Positions 20,640 through 31,455 of a stretch of DNA of 64,000 bases are shown here, one piece after another. Every line of letters begins with the position of its first letter. The stretch's first letter is position 1. The stretch is taken from assembly GCA_037576215.1 (NCBI GenBank), contig JBANDB010000006.1:4526001-4590000 (forward strand), given 5' to 3'. The position numbers and the translations under genes are program-made. The notes beneath the pieces were generated by a model that was given only the letters and a program-made list of their open reading frames with translations, was not told the origin of the DNA and did not search any database. The DNA is from Armillaria gallica (Eukaryota > Basidiomycota > Agaricomycetes > Agaricales > Physalacriaceae).

Positions 20640-21640
20640 GAGTATTCAAAATGCTTACGCAAGGTTACTCCTGTATACATTTCTGATGTTGTGCAGGGGA
20701 AACATCCAATGTGCAAGGTATCGATGGTTGGGAACATTGAAGAATTGATCAAATAGTGCGCCGACGTCTTGTATCTAGCGTCAAAGGGGTAAAGTCGCGT
20801 CGGTAAGAGGAAGACGTGTTCGGGTATTTCCGCATAGTCTACATGGTTCCACCTTTTCTCTGTGACCCGAAATGGGGCGGGGAGCCAATCAGCATCTTTC
20901 CCCAGTACCATGTACGCTCCGCTCATCCAGGCATGGACAATTCCCTTGCCGAGATAATCCACCGCTATCCATTCTCTTCCGCCTGACCTGCTCGACATCT
21001 TTGAGGGAACGCTACCAATGTACCAACACACGGCAATCCATCTGCAGAGATACCCAATATGCCAGACCATGCCTTTTCACGCGACCTCGTTCAAAGTGGG
21101 CATCATCCTCCTCCCTTTTTCAGCATTTCCCGAAATATGATACCAGTGCCCCACCAAAGTAAGCCGAGATTCAAAATTCGACTTGACTGTCATCAGCACA
21201 TCCCACAGCATCAAAGAAGGATGGCGTGCCCATCTCGATACCACCGTCAAACATAAGCTCTGCATGTGGTTTCTCATCGGGTGTCGTAGTGTCAGGCGGC
21301 TGTTGGGTGAGATATTCCCATCGATCCTCGGGTGCGCCTAGGACGAACAACCGCGTACCGAGCCATCCGTCGTCCAAGCCAGTTCCAGCGCGCAGTGCAA
21401 TCATATTTCCTCGTATAGGAACGATCTTTTCCCACATCGGCGCAAGGAGGTGGGACGTCCAGTCATTGGTAGCGTGGATGACGTGTTTGGCGCGAATGTC
21501 GCCGCGAGAGGTGGACAATGTTGTTGTGGGTGGAGAGACAGGGTGTGTGCGTGTGTGCGTGTACAGCTGGAATGACGAGTACGTCTTGAGCAGTCTTGAG
21601 AGGATTCCTCTGAATAAGTCCCGCGCCTTCCTTGGTCCTT
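20640..21640 (-). pseudogene. DAO-type oxidoreductase, copy D, middle and C-terminal part
   Basis: Read on the minus strand from about 21,640 the family blocks appear: LYTHTPCLS-like residues, RGDIRAKHVIHATNDWTSHL, KIVPIRGNMIALRAG, YLTQQPPD, GGIEMGTPSFFDAVGCADD (about 21,200), then GSVPSKM and KGIVHAWMSG with WLPAPFRVTEKRW (20,850-21,000). Residues 21,171-21,518 are one open frame, the longest intact stretch of this region in any copy. A frame change follows near 21,170. The N-terminal half is not upstream in the same orientation; it lies at 21,900-22,110 on the opposite strand. Confidence 0.75.
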
Positions 21641-22120
21641 TGCAGCCTGTTCCTTGACGTTGTTATCATAGGCACTTTGAGTTTGCAGGAAAGCGACACA
21701 TCGTCTCTGCGCGACCTAAATATTGAGGTTAGATGTCAAGGCTATTGGCGTCGTTAAGGAAGAGATCTGAGAGTGGGCATGAAGGAGTGGAGGATGTGCT
21801 TGAAATCATATCGGCCAAAGAGAACATAAGCATGAAAATAGGAATCACTTTTAAGCTTCAATTTCATTCACCTTGTTCCTCCCGACTTTCACAACATGAT
21901 ACCCGATCGGCAGTTTCGAAAGAGAGACGTCTCCTGGACTCCCAGTGGCCAATCCTACTACACCATTCTGGTCTGTCCCCGCGTCGCCTATCCAAAAAGA
22001 AGGTTCGTCTCCAGCTTTGCCGGAATGCGCTGATGTTGTGATTACCGGGTCTGGAGTAACGGGGACGTTGTTTGCGCGTACGCTGCTTGATGCGGATGGG
22101 ACGTTGCTGTGGACGGGAGG
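21640..22120 (+). pseudogene. DAO-type oxidoreductase N-terminal piece, inverted relative to copy D body
   Basis: 21,640-21,900 matches the upstream region of copy C (13,520-13,780), including GCAGGAAAGCGACA. 21,925-22,110 matches its first coding bases: SPGLPV-type residues, then DVVITGSGVTG and FARTLLDADG, the FAD-binding start. Relative to copy C, about 450 bp between these two parts are missing. The piece breaks off near 22,110. It faces away from the copy D body, so one inversion or two separate insertions must have occurred. Confidence 0.7.
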
Positions 22121-22600
22121 TTGAAGCGATGGAGACGACTTGAAATAGTCGAAGAGAGTCGTGTAAAGACGTCAAGGAGACGATGTTTTAGCAGGGATAC
22201 TGACAACGGCGCTTTAGAGACGGCGTTCTCACAGAGATGTCGGAACACGGAAGAGGGTTGGCGTGTGAACTTGGCGCGTGATCGCTGATTTCACCGTTCA
22301 TCGCCACAACGTTAACATTCTCCGTCGCCATCGTGCTTCTACCTCAACGTTGATCACGACCGTGACGACGGCCGCCCGACGCTGACTTGCTCGACATTCA
22401 TCGCCATGGACAGTCTCCGACGAGTCGCTCGCCGAGACACGAGACAAGTCCCAACAGAATATAAAGTTGGGGGCCATCGCAGGCGTGGCAAGTCCGAGTC
22501 CTCATTTGTTTTTGGGAGGACACGAAATCTGGATCAAAAACTGTATGAGCCTCAATGCTCGAGCAAGTATTCTATATATAGATATAAGATGATACAACGT
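22120..22600. other. CpG-rich intergenic stretch beyond the Helitron 3' side
   Basis: No gene seen. 22,250-22,450 is rich in CG dinucleotides. It probably contains the boundary between the oxidoreductase fragment and the Helitron, but I could not place the junction. Confidence 0.4.
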
Positions 22601-22613
22601 AACTACTAAGTCC

Positions 22614-22630
22614 TATCGCAGTCAGCGATA
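22614..22630 (-). other. Candidate Helitron 3' terminal hairpin
   Basis: TATCGC, a 5-nt loop and GCGATA form a perfect 6-bp stem about 30 bp past the stop codon on the Helitron strand. It is followed 3 nt later by CTTAGT. Helitron 3' ends usually have a hairpin 10-12 nt before CTRR, so the spacing and the last motif are imperfect. Confidence 0.3.
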
Positions 22631-22660
22631 AGATGTACACATAAATGTAATCAGCCTGAC

Positions 22661-25600
22661 TTAGAACTGCCAGTTATTGAATTCTCGTCGTACGTACACG
22701 ACGGTCGTCGCGCGCTTGTCACCCCGGCGCAATAACGACACAGCGGAGTGATCAATCAGGTACCCTTCATTTAGAAATGTACCATTGTTCGCAGCGCCAT
22801 CTTGGAACCACAAAACACCATGTTTATCAACGAACCTTGCGACGAAATGACTATTTCCGAAGTACACAACACCAACCAGATCATACACATGCGGTTCTTC
22901 ATCAACCATTACGGTTACCACATGGTCAATGGATGCGGGTGGGGTATTCCCTACGTCAACACACAGAATAGCAGGGGCCATAACAAATTCGGAGACCGTA
23001 TGTAAGGACTGGTCGCAGAGGGTACAATAGCGCCACACAAGGTTGTTTCTACATCCATCCGACAGCCACTCCTGGATAGAGAAACCTTCCAAGGTGGATC
23101 CTTGAGTATCTACTGTCGGAATGAAAGTGTGTCCATGTGGAGTTCTATGGCCTGCAGGACAGGCAAGAAAGTTATTCTTAACCGGATCAATGTGAGTCAT
23201 GGTAGAATCAAGCAATGTATTTAGACTGGTAAATTGACCCCACACAAAATATGTAGGATGTATTCGATGCAGCTCTCGACGAAAGAAGTCTCTAACTTGG
23301 TTGAGAGTATATTCTCCGTCAATGTGTCGCATCATGGAGTCAGACAAAAAGCCCAAGTGAGCGGGATTAATGTCATGAAAGACACTGGAGAATAGAGGGA
23401 TATCGGAACGCCACAGATTGAATAGAATGGCCAAGAATGCATCATACGCGCAGCTGTTGTTGGACCATCTAGTACCATACGGATTGGCGCTTGCGTCATC
23501 AGCAGGAACCAGAGATCTTGAAAAGATACGACCTTTCTTGGGAAGTTGCACGGGTACAATCTGGTTATCTGAATGTCTACCCTTTCGTTTACGTGTGGAT
23601 GGCAAATCTTTGGCCCCAACTGATACGGTATCCACTCTGGGAGGGGGCGCACTGGGCTCATCTACTTTCAGGGTCTTTTTCTTCTTCGACTTATCAATGA
23701 TACGCCAAGGAATATTCTCGATGAAGTTGGGTTGGAAAGGCAACGCCCTAGTCCATGTAATTGCAGGATGGACCGACGATGGAACATAATAGTCTCCTTT
23801 GATCTTTCTATATGAATCAATAAGCGTGTATCGGCGATCGCCCCGAACCATCAGAGGAAGACACCTCTCATACCTAAGTCTCGTAATTTCATCAAGTAAT
23901 TCTAGTTCCCTAAACTCCTGACGCAGGGCTCCATTCAACCCACCCTGCACTTTTGACGGTGCTATTGGTTGTAAAAGTATTGTACCCTTTGCAGTAGCTG
24001 TTCTAGACAAAGCTGTATAACATGCCTGATGAGACTTACAATAGTCTAAGTGGACTGGATTGTAGGGACGAGTTTTTCCCTGGGAACTATAATCAGTCAT
24101 CGCAAAATTGGGGGCTATTTCAACTTGGCTTCATGATAAGGATATGACAGTATCATCAGGCATCTTGCATGTTATACAGTTGCTGGTCCGATACAAGGGT
24201 ACCACATTTTGAGGTAGACCAACCAATTGCACGATACTAGGCAGGTTTACCAGCTCCACAAAAAGCACATCTAGCATAACTTGACCTCTGCATCCAATGG
24301 TTGTTTGCCAAGAATGGACCACACCCTCCTGGCCTTTTGTCATACAGAGTTCTGTAGCAAAATTGCTCCGGATCATGACCGGGAGACCCACACATAAATA
24401 TAATACACCAGGAATGTGGCTATCATTAGCGTTGGGAGGTAGACCCCACAGCACACCTTGTAGTGAATCAGATATTCCTGTTGACCGATGATGTTGACCT
24501 CTACCTTTACGTTGTTTTTTCTCCTCTCTGGTCTCTGTAGCGTAATCCTCAGAATAGAGTGGAATCAAATCACGACCATTCTCTGCAGCAAATCTTATAC
24601 AACCCAGACAATTCATTTCATCTTTATGAGCATTCCATGCAGTGATTATAGATACATTCCTGTATTCAGGCTGTGAGATATGGTCACGACCATTCATCAT
24701 ACTTGAGACACGAGTATTGAGAAATGCAATATCTTCGTTTGTACATTTCCTATATCGCATATTTTCCAAGGCTTTGCATAGCTTATTATCTGCTTCAGAC
24801 TGAGATCGTTGTCACATATTCTGTCTCAAGATAACAACCGTTAAAACTTGATGCCATAGAGCCTTTCCAATTGCAGCTTCTTGTTCGCGAGGTGATGTGG
24901 ACTTTGTTCCAACAAAAGTGCTATATAAAGATTGCCCAGCACCACCGTATGCAGGCGGCAATTGAGCAAAATCACCAGCAAATATCATATTTAAACCACC
25001 AAATGGAATCGTAGATACATTTCGCACAGCACATAATCGGGCACTGATCTTATACATGTCTGCACAAGACAACATAGAGACCTCATCAAAGAAAATATAA
25101 TCTACACCCTGTAATCTTGATTTCACCTCTGACAGCAACTTTGCAGAGATATAATCACCTCGTGCGTCATTTATACCAAACATATAGTGATATGTGGAAC
25201 CACCAATCAGAGCTGCAGCAGTGCCAGTTGGCGCTACAATAGCAAGACGGTAGCTTTCATCCAGTAGATCAAAATATTTTGTCAATGCCAACAGAACTCT
25301 GGTTTTACCAGTTCCTCCCATGCCACCAATATACATGTTAAGAGGTGTTCCAGAAGATGCGGAAGAGTGGTCTGTCACAATATGAAAGGCATGTTCTTGT
25401 TCATAGTTAAGACCAGATTCTGTAATAACTCGTTCACTTACACTTGATCAGAAATGCCTCCTTTCACTTTGTACAGAAGAATTCTCTTCAGAACTACGAT
25501 CTGTTATCTTCACAGTACCTGATTCTTCACCAAGATATGATTTATATCCTTTACAAAACTCAGGTTCATTTTCAGATGATGAATGAACAGCAGAAAACTT

Positions 25601-28600
25601 CTTATCCAATAGTGACTGTCGCATCTTACTTATGTCTGATTTCCATTGAGGGCCAGGTTGCTCTAGTAGAACATGCTCACTTGTTGGAACATGCAAGGAA
25701 TTAGCAGCAGTTTGAGAAATGCTGGACCAACCAATATCATTAAGCAGACTTCAAATATTCAAGGTATCCTGTAAGCGCCTAATCCACTTCCTACCCAATC
25801 CATGACTAGCTGGATCTTGAAAATCAATATCATTGGAATCAAAATCCATATAAACCACATTTAGTTGATCTTGATCAGATGACTGAATGAATTCATCTGC
25901 ATCATCTCCTTGTAGCCAGCCAGGAGCTAGATCTGCATTTTTCTTCAATTGTGCTTGAAAATCATCACGAGCATCAAGACACTCATATCTCAGATTAAAA
26001 TGCTTCATGATTTCCCGTTGGCGATCAGTAAATGTATAGTTAGAAAATGCCTCACTCCAACTGCTATCTGTAGATTTCAACTCTAGACCAGTACGCCATG
26101 GCTGAAAGAGTGTCAGCATTGTACAGCAGTAATATTCATAGTCCCCATGATCACAACGAGGTAATACTGCACCAACGAAGTTTGGTATTTGAGCTTTAGG
26201 TATACCTCTATATACAGTATGATGACTATGTGCCAATGGATGATCAGGTAGAAAAAGAAATTTAGCAGAGGACTCAGTGTCATGTGTTGCCTTGGTCAAA
26301 TCACAGACAGCATCAAACAGACTGCCAAGCTCAAAAAATGCATCTGTATGGTCACAAGGAGTATCTGGCTCTATAGAGCCATCATTATCCACATGAGAAA
26401 GTAAGTCTGTGTTCTTATCATCATACTCAATATCATTATCTGATACGATGAAGTCTGATAGTGAATCATTAAGTGACACCTCATTTACAGAGTCAAAGGA
26501 TACATCTACAGGAGTAGAAGCACCTTTATGGTGGGATCTCTTATGATTTTCAAGTTTAGGGATTGCCTTGGAAGCAGGTTTTCGCTCTGGAGGTATTTTC
26601 TCACGATAACAGAGACAGACATAATCATACAAAGATAGATAGTTTAATTCTCCAGAGTGGTACATATAGTCATCAACAGGAGAGACTGGAATTGGGACAC
26701 CATTGCGCTTTCTAAACTGAACCTTGGCAGTCGGAATGTGAGGATCCTTATGATCCCAAGCCTTTCGAACAACAGATACAAAACTCTGCCAGTAACACAC
26801 TTCAAAGCATCTATTTGTGTAATGATCAGGAAATCCTAACAGATATAAACAGATAAAGGGACTATCTATCTCCATCTTAACGCCTAACACATTTACAATC
26901 TTTGCAATTAATTTACGTGCCTTTTCACAATGTGTTTCACCAGAAGACAACAGATCTGTATTTCTTTGAAATACTGATCAAATAGCATCAAATATTGCCC
27001 AGGTTTTGAGGGAAGGTTTAGTTACGTAGTCTGATACATAGGAGATGACTGCCTTGATAGCTGTACCAGATCTCAATGAGGTCACATCAGTATTACATCT
27101 AAACAGATATGTCAACAAAGGCATGAATGTATTTATCCACGCTTCCTTTTTCTGCATCTCTAATGAACCATCACTATTGACTGTTGTTTGTGGGACAATG
27201 ATACGAGGAAACCTAGACTTGCACTTGCCCCACTTATTTGCTAAACAACCTTTATAATCAAACTGGTTTGTTTTCTTTGTTCCATCAGGATTTGTGTTGT
27301 CTCCACAGGTATGAATATAAGTCTTCGCAATGATAAAGTCAACAGTACGCCGAAATAACTCCCACCAAGATGTAATGGCAGCACAAGAGTGACAAGTAAC
27401 AACAGTACAATCTTTGTGAGGACAAGGATCAGGTGGAGACTGAGGTAAGACCTCCAAAGGTGTCTGGAAATTGGGCTGTTTGGTCTCCTTAGCCACCGAC
27501 TGTAATACCTCACTTTGAGATCCATTGAAATATTCACCTTGATGAAGACTTTCTAGATATGCAATTAAATCCTTCTGAAAAGGAGATTCAGGATTCATTA
27601 TTCTATCATGGATTTCCTGAGGAGATAATCCATTACGGAGCCACAGCAATAGATGCAGATGCAGTGTTAATCTTCCTTGTTGTTCTACCATTCCATAGTA
27701 TGATGAGGCATCACCAAATGCACCTGGGTGTTCAGAACCCACACCTAGAACATGTTTAATGAATAAGTTTGTCATGAAGTTGAAGAAGCGTGCACCAGCC
27801 ACTGGGTTGTCAGCAATTAATTCCAAACGTTTGTCACGCGGACGCAGATCAGGAGTGAAAACCTCCTTAGTATCAGCCCAATACAAACAAATTGGATGCA
27901 ATTGATCAGCTGGAGCAAAGGTAATATACCAGGAAGGAGCACCTTCAGAAGCCATAATTGCATTGAGCTCACGCCGCATATATTTTTTACTTGTCAAGGA
28001 TCCTTGTACCTTACTGCCAACATGATCAAGATCCCGCACCAGCTGAAAGCAGTCTTTTTCCTGTTGTGATTCAGGCTGGACAATGTCACCTTTCGACATT
28101 CGCTTGGATAGATCTGCCAGTACATTCTGATTGATGTCAAGTATTCGGTTTGTAATGTCAAAAAATTTGTCCTTATCTGCCAACAAAAAACTACCCATTG
28201 TCGATTCTTTTATCTGTTCATGGCTGAAGCAGACAAATGGGAAAGTTGGGTCCTTTTGAAAGTGCTTGTCGTGATACATGAGTAGTCTCTTTTTGTGAGC
28301 TGCTGATGATATTTTTACAGATGGACCTCCAATTCCTCCTAATCCGTATGGAAACAGCCATGGGAACATCGCTGGATACAGAGTCGGATTATTATAGATA
28401 GACTGTGGCTTATTGGATCTACCGACAGAGAGAAATTTGCCATTATTTTCATAGTACTGCAATGCGATGACCTTGAGCTCCTCCATCGTTTGTGTTTCCA
28501 GGTCTTCACCAAACAACCCATGCACAATAAAGGGACATACACCATCTTTATTACCATCCTCAGGTTCCATATCGTAGCTACTAGTAGCCTCTGGGGGTTT

Positions 28601-29761
28601 ATTACTTTCCATATATTTATACTGAATAGAGACAGGTGGCATGTTCTCAGGATAGCCTTGCAGGTTTTCCAATGATATTCCAACATCGGTATAGTCACAA
28701 TGATTTAGCTTGAGCCAGTGCAAAGCATTGACAACAATGTTCCGTCGTACAAGAAGTGGTGTTCGTTTATAGTCTGATTCAACTGGCTCTTTAGGCCCAG
28801 TGAACATTATAGCGAGGACATCGTCAAGCTCTTCTACAGGAGGAGGTAGAAATGCATATACCTTAGGTGTAGGCGACTCAAAAGCAACGGCATGTGAAAT
28901 CATTTTACGTGAGCCAGAACCAACCCATACAAAGCAATTGAAATGCTGGACACGGGATATGATGAGTTGTTCAGCAAATGAAAGATCTTTGAGCTCATCA
29001 GGGACCTTCCCTAACCAAAACCCATTACAAAGTGCATGTTTAGGCACTGAACCCTTTCTAACATCTTTCCGACAATTGCCACATATATTTGCACAATCAT
29101 CATCTACCACCGGGCCAGCAATTCCATTTACAGGATCGGTATCATACATACGTTCTGCCCTGGTCACCTCAGCACCCTCTCTCTCTAAGATATGAAACAT
29201 ATTACGCAACACCCTCTTTGGACTCAAGTCTGAACACGGAGTGAGACAACCGCACACAGCACAGCCAGCCTCCTGAAATACATCAGGGGAGAGATCACGA
29301 CAAAAATTTCTAGCAATATTACAAGTAAGCTCTTGCGATAATGGCTCAGGGGGGAATTTAGATGGAGGACGCACAGTAGTCAGGACACCTTGACGCACAG
29401 CACACTTTTTAACAGGGGATGAGGGCAGAAGCTCAGGAGGACAGAGGTATTCAACGTCAAGAACAGCCAGATGCTTGGTACAATCGAAACATACATGCGA
29501 TGTCAGTAATTCAACAAGAGAACATTTGCTGATAGCACCATTGAATTTGAGCCCATGAAGTCGACCCAATGTCTTGAGTTCCTGAACCTTCAGCCTGGGC
29601 ACCAACACCTCGATAGGAACATCAACACAGCATGTACGATCATTATTATATTCCGACCCATCCGGATGACAAATTTCTTCCTTGATGAACTCTCGCAATG
29701 AGAATCGAACGGACTCATTAGGCAATACTACAGGTACGAAGGGAGAGAGCTCATTGTACAT
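22661..29761 (-). pseudogene. Helitron Rep / Pif1 helicase / cysteine-protease-like polyprotein with five in-frame TGA codons
   Basis: One frame runs from the first ATG (29761) to TAA at 22661-22663, about 2,366 codons. In order it has: the Helitron-like N region; the HUH motif LHLHLLLWL near residue 700; the paired-tyrosine motif SYVSDYVTK near 910; Pif1 Walker A GGMGGTGKT near 1480; DEVSML near 1560; GDFAQLPP; the QGKT and ALSR end motifs near 1890-1915; and a C-terminal domain with WSNNSCAYDA (about 2100) and GNSHFVARF (about 2305), like the Cys and His boxes of ubiquitin-type proteases. The frame is broken only by TGA at 26978, 25751, 25448, 24812 and 24131 (lowest base given), with no frameshift. 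The 24812 stop falls in LRQNM-stop-Q, where Helitron helicases have NMRQ. The bases upstream of 29761 stay open for a few codons, so an extra 5' exon is possible. Confidence 0.85.
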
Positions 29762-29789
29762 ATAGTAGAACGAATCTTGCTTCACGCCG

Positions 29790-31455
29790 CCGATGGGTCG
29801 TTTGAATCAGAGATCACTGTCAACATCCGGTAAATTACTTGGAGGAGACAATGAAGAAAGGCATACAAGGCAAACAGACCACAGATAAACAGACAGCAAG
29901 ACGTATACCGCATGGGTCTTGAACCATCGGAGGGGCCTACGTATCGACTGAGGACATATCTTGCTGAGAAGAAGAGGGTTTCAGAAAGAATACATTCTAC
30001 AGGATCGGAGCAAAGCAGCATAATCATGTCTATGAAATACATTGCGACACAGCAGTATGCGCAACAAGGACACCTCGTACTTACAACATGACTGAAAAGG
30101 CGAACATAAAGAAAGCCACAAAAGGCTGACATCAGAAGAACGAATATGAAACCGACAGAAATCATACATGAACGCCTGAATTTTAGCCCACCAAAAATCG
30201 GTTGAAGATAGGCAATACTTTCCGATAGCATGTAGAATGGCATATAAATAAGATATCAGAGTATAGAGGGCGTTGAGACATGGATTACACAGTGACTGAG
30301 GTTCACAGTTTGTAACCGAACCGGTGAGACGCGGAATATAATGAGACAGAACATTGTTCCCAAGTGAAAAGCACCCTGTCTGGGCAGGGAGTGAATACAG
30401 CGAACATGCCAGAGGGACACCCTCATGGCTGCCGATATCAACGTCGAGCAACAATGAGGGCAGAAGGGTATATGAGAAAACATATTTGATGTGATGGTAA
30501 TTACATGACAGGCCCTAATATATGGTTCTCAGAAGATAATGACACAGGAGGGACAATGTACACACCAAACGCACAGGCACACACAAGTGAACCGAGTTAT
30601 GCCGGATTAATGGTATTATCCATGCAAGGGAGGAAGTGACAGGAACCTTCGATATGTACAATAAGCAGAGCTGTTCTGCATGTGACATAATAACGACTCA
30701 CCACCATGCCCTCACCCTTGTAGCATGTGCTGACTTCCATTTTAGCATGGATATATACTAGTTCATTCTAGAGCAATGGTTAGATAAAGGCAATAAGGGG
30801 AACGGAACGAACACTCACCGACAACTCGTTTCCTGGCAGGCAGACAGTTTGGGTCCTATAGAGGTTGATAACAGGCGATATGTTGCGACCAGAAGAGCGG
30901 ATTGCAACCTGATACAACAGCATAAACGAAAGGATTGCGCTTGAGTTTTAGCACACATACCACATCATATAAACCCGCAGCCCGTACAGTGAGTTTCCCT
31001 TCGATACAAGTCTCACACGAGGCATCGTGGACAGCCAATGTAATTGACTGCACCTAATGTTGAAGTGAACGATAAGGAGGAGGATGAAAGGAAGTACCCA
31101 TGGCTTTGAGACGGATCGACAACCTATGTTGAAACGGGAAGGTTCACTGGAGAAAGAACAAGGGATAAGCTGCGTAGTGGCGAACACAAAAAAGTCTGCT
31201 TACCCTGATATAGACAAAGCAGCTGCCATACAATATGCAGAGTGCATCATCAGAGAGCACCATAACAAGAACAGCAACAGAATATGTAGTCGATACATAG
31301 TCAATGGATAGATAAAGAGTGAAACCAGTGAAAATTATTTTCACGTTATGGGATATTTACATGCAAAGGGGCAGCACAATACAAGCACAGCCACAGCAGG
31401 GGCATTGATGCTCAAGATATCCACTACGTCATCGATCGCGGTCCAGTAGTCCGCC
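29790..31455. other. Spacer between divergent Helitron and dioxygenase genes
   Basis: Minus-strand frames at 29,782-30,454 are rich in Cys and hydrophobic residues, overlap in two frames and show no motif. I regard them as chance. A GTAAGTACGAG donor-like site on the minus strand near 30,080 could belong to a 5' exon of the Helitron gene. The stretch may hold promoters for both genes. Confidence 0.35.

Larger units (their letters stand above)
22600..29790 (-). mobile_element. Helitron (rolling-circle transposon), autonomous type but inactivated
   Basis: The element encodes one giant Rep-helicase frame with an added cysteine-protease-like tail, the arrangement I know from Agaricomycete Helitrons. 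The coding limits are firm. The terminal TC and CTRR ends were not fixed, so these coordinates are minimal. No target-site duplication is expected for Helitrons. The upstream limit may extend into 29.8-31.4 kb. Confidence 0.8.

Noticed and set aside
22661..29761. UGA recoding (selenocysteine or Trp) as explanation of the Helitron stops
   Set aside because: At the best conserved site Arg is expected, not Cys or Trp. No recoding structure is visible, and similar stops occur in unrelated neighbouring genes.
29782..30454. Cys-rich, membrane-like frames upstream of the Helitron gene
   Set aside because: Two overlapping frames look equally open, there is no family motif, and composition explains the hydrophobicity.
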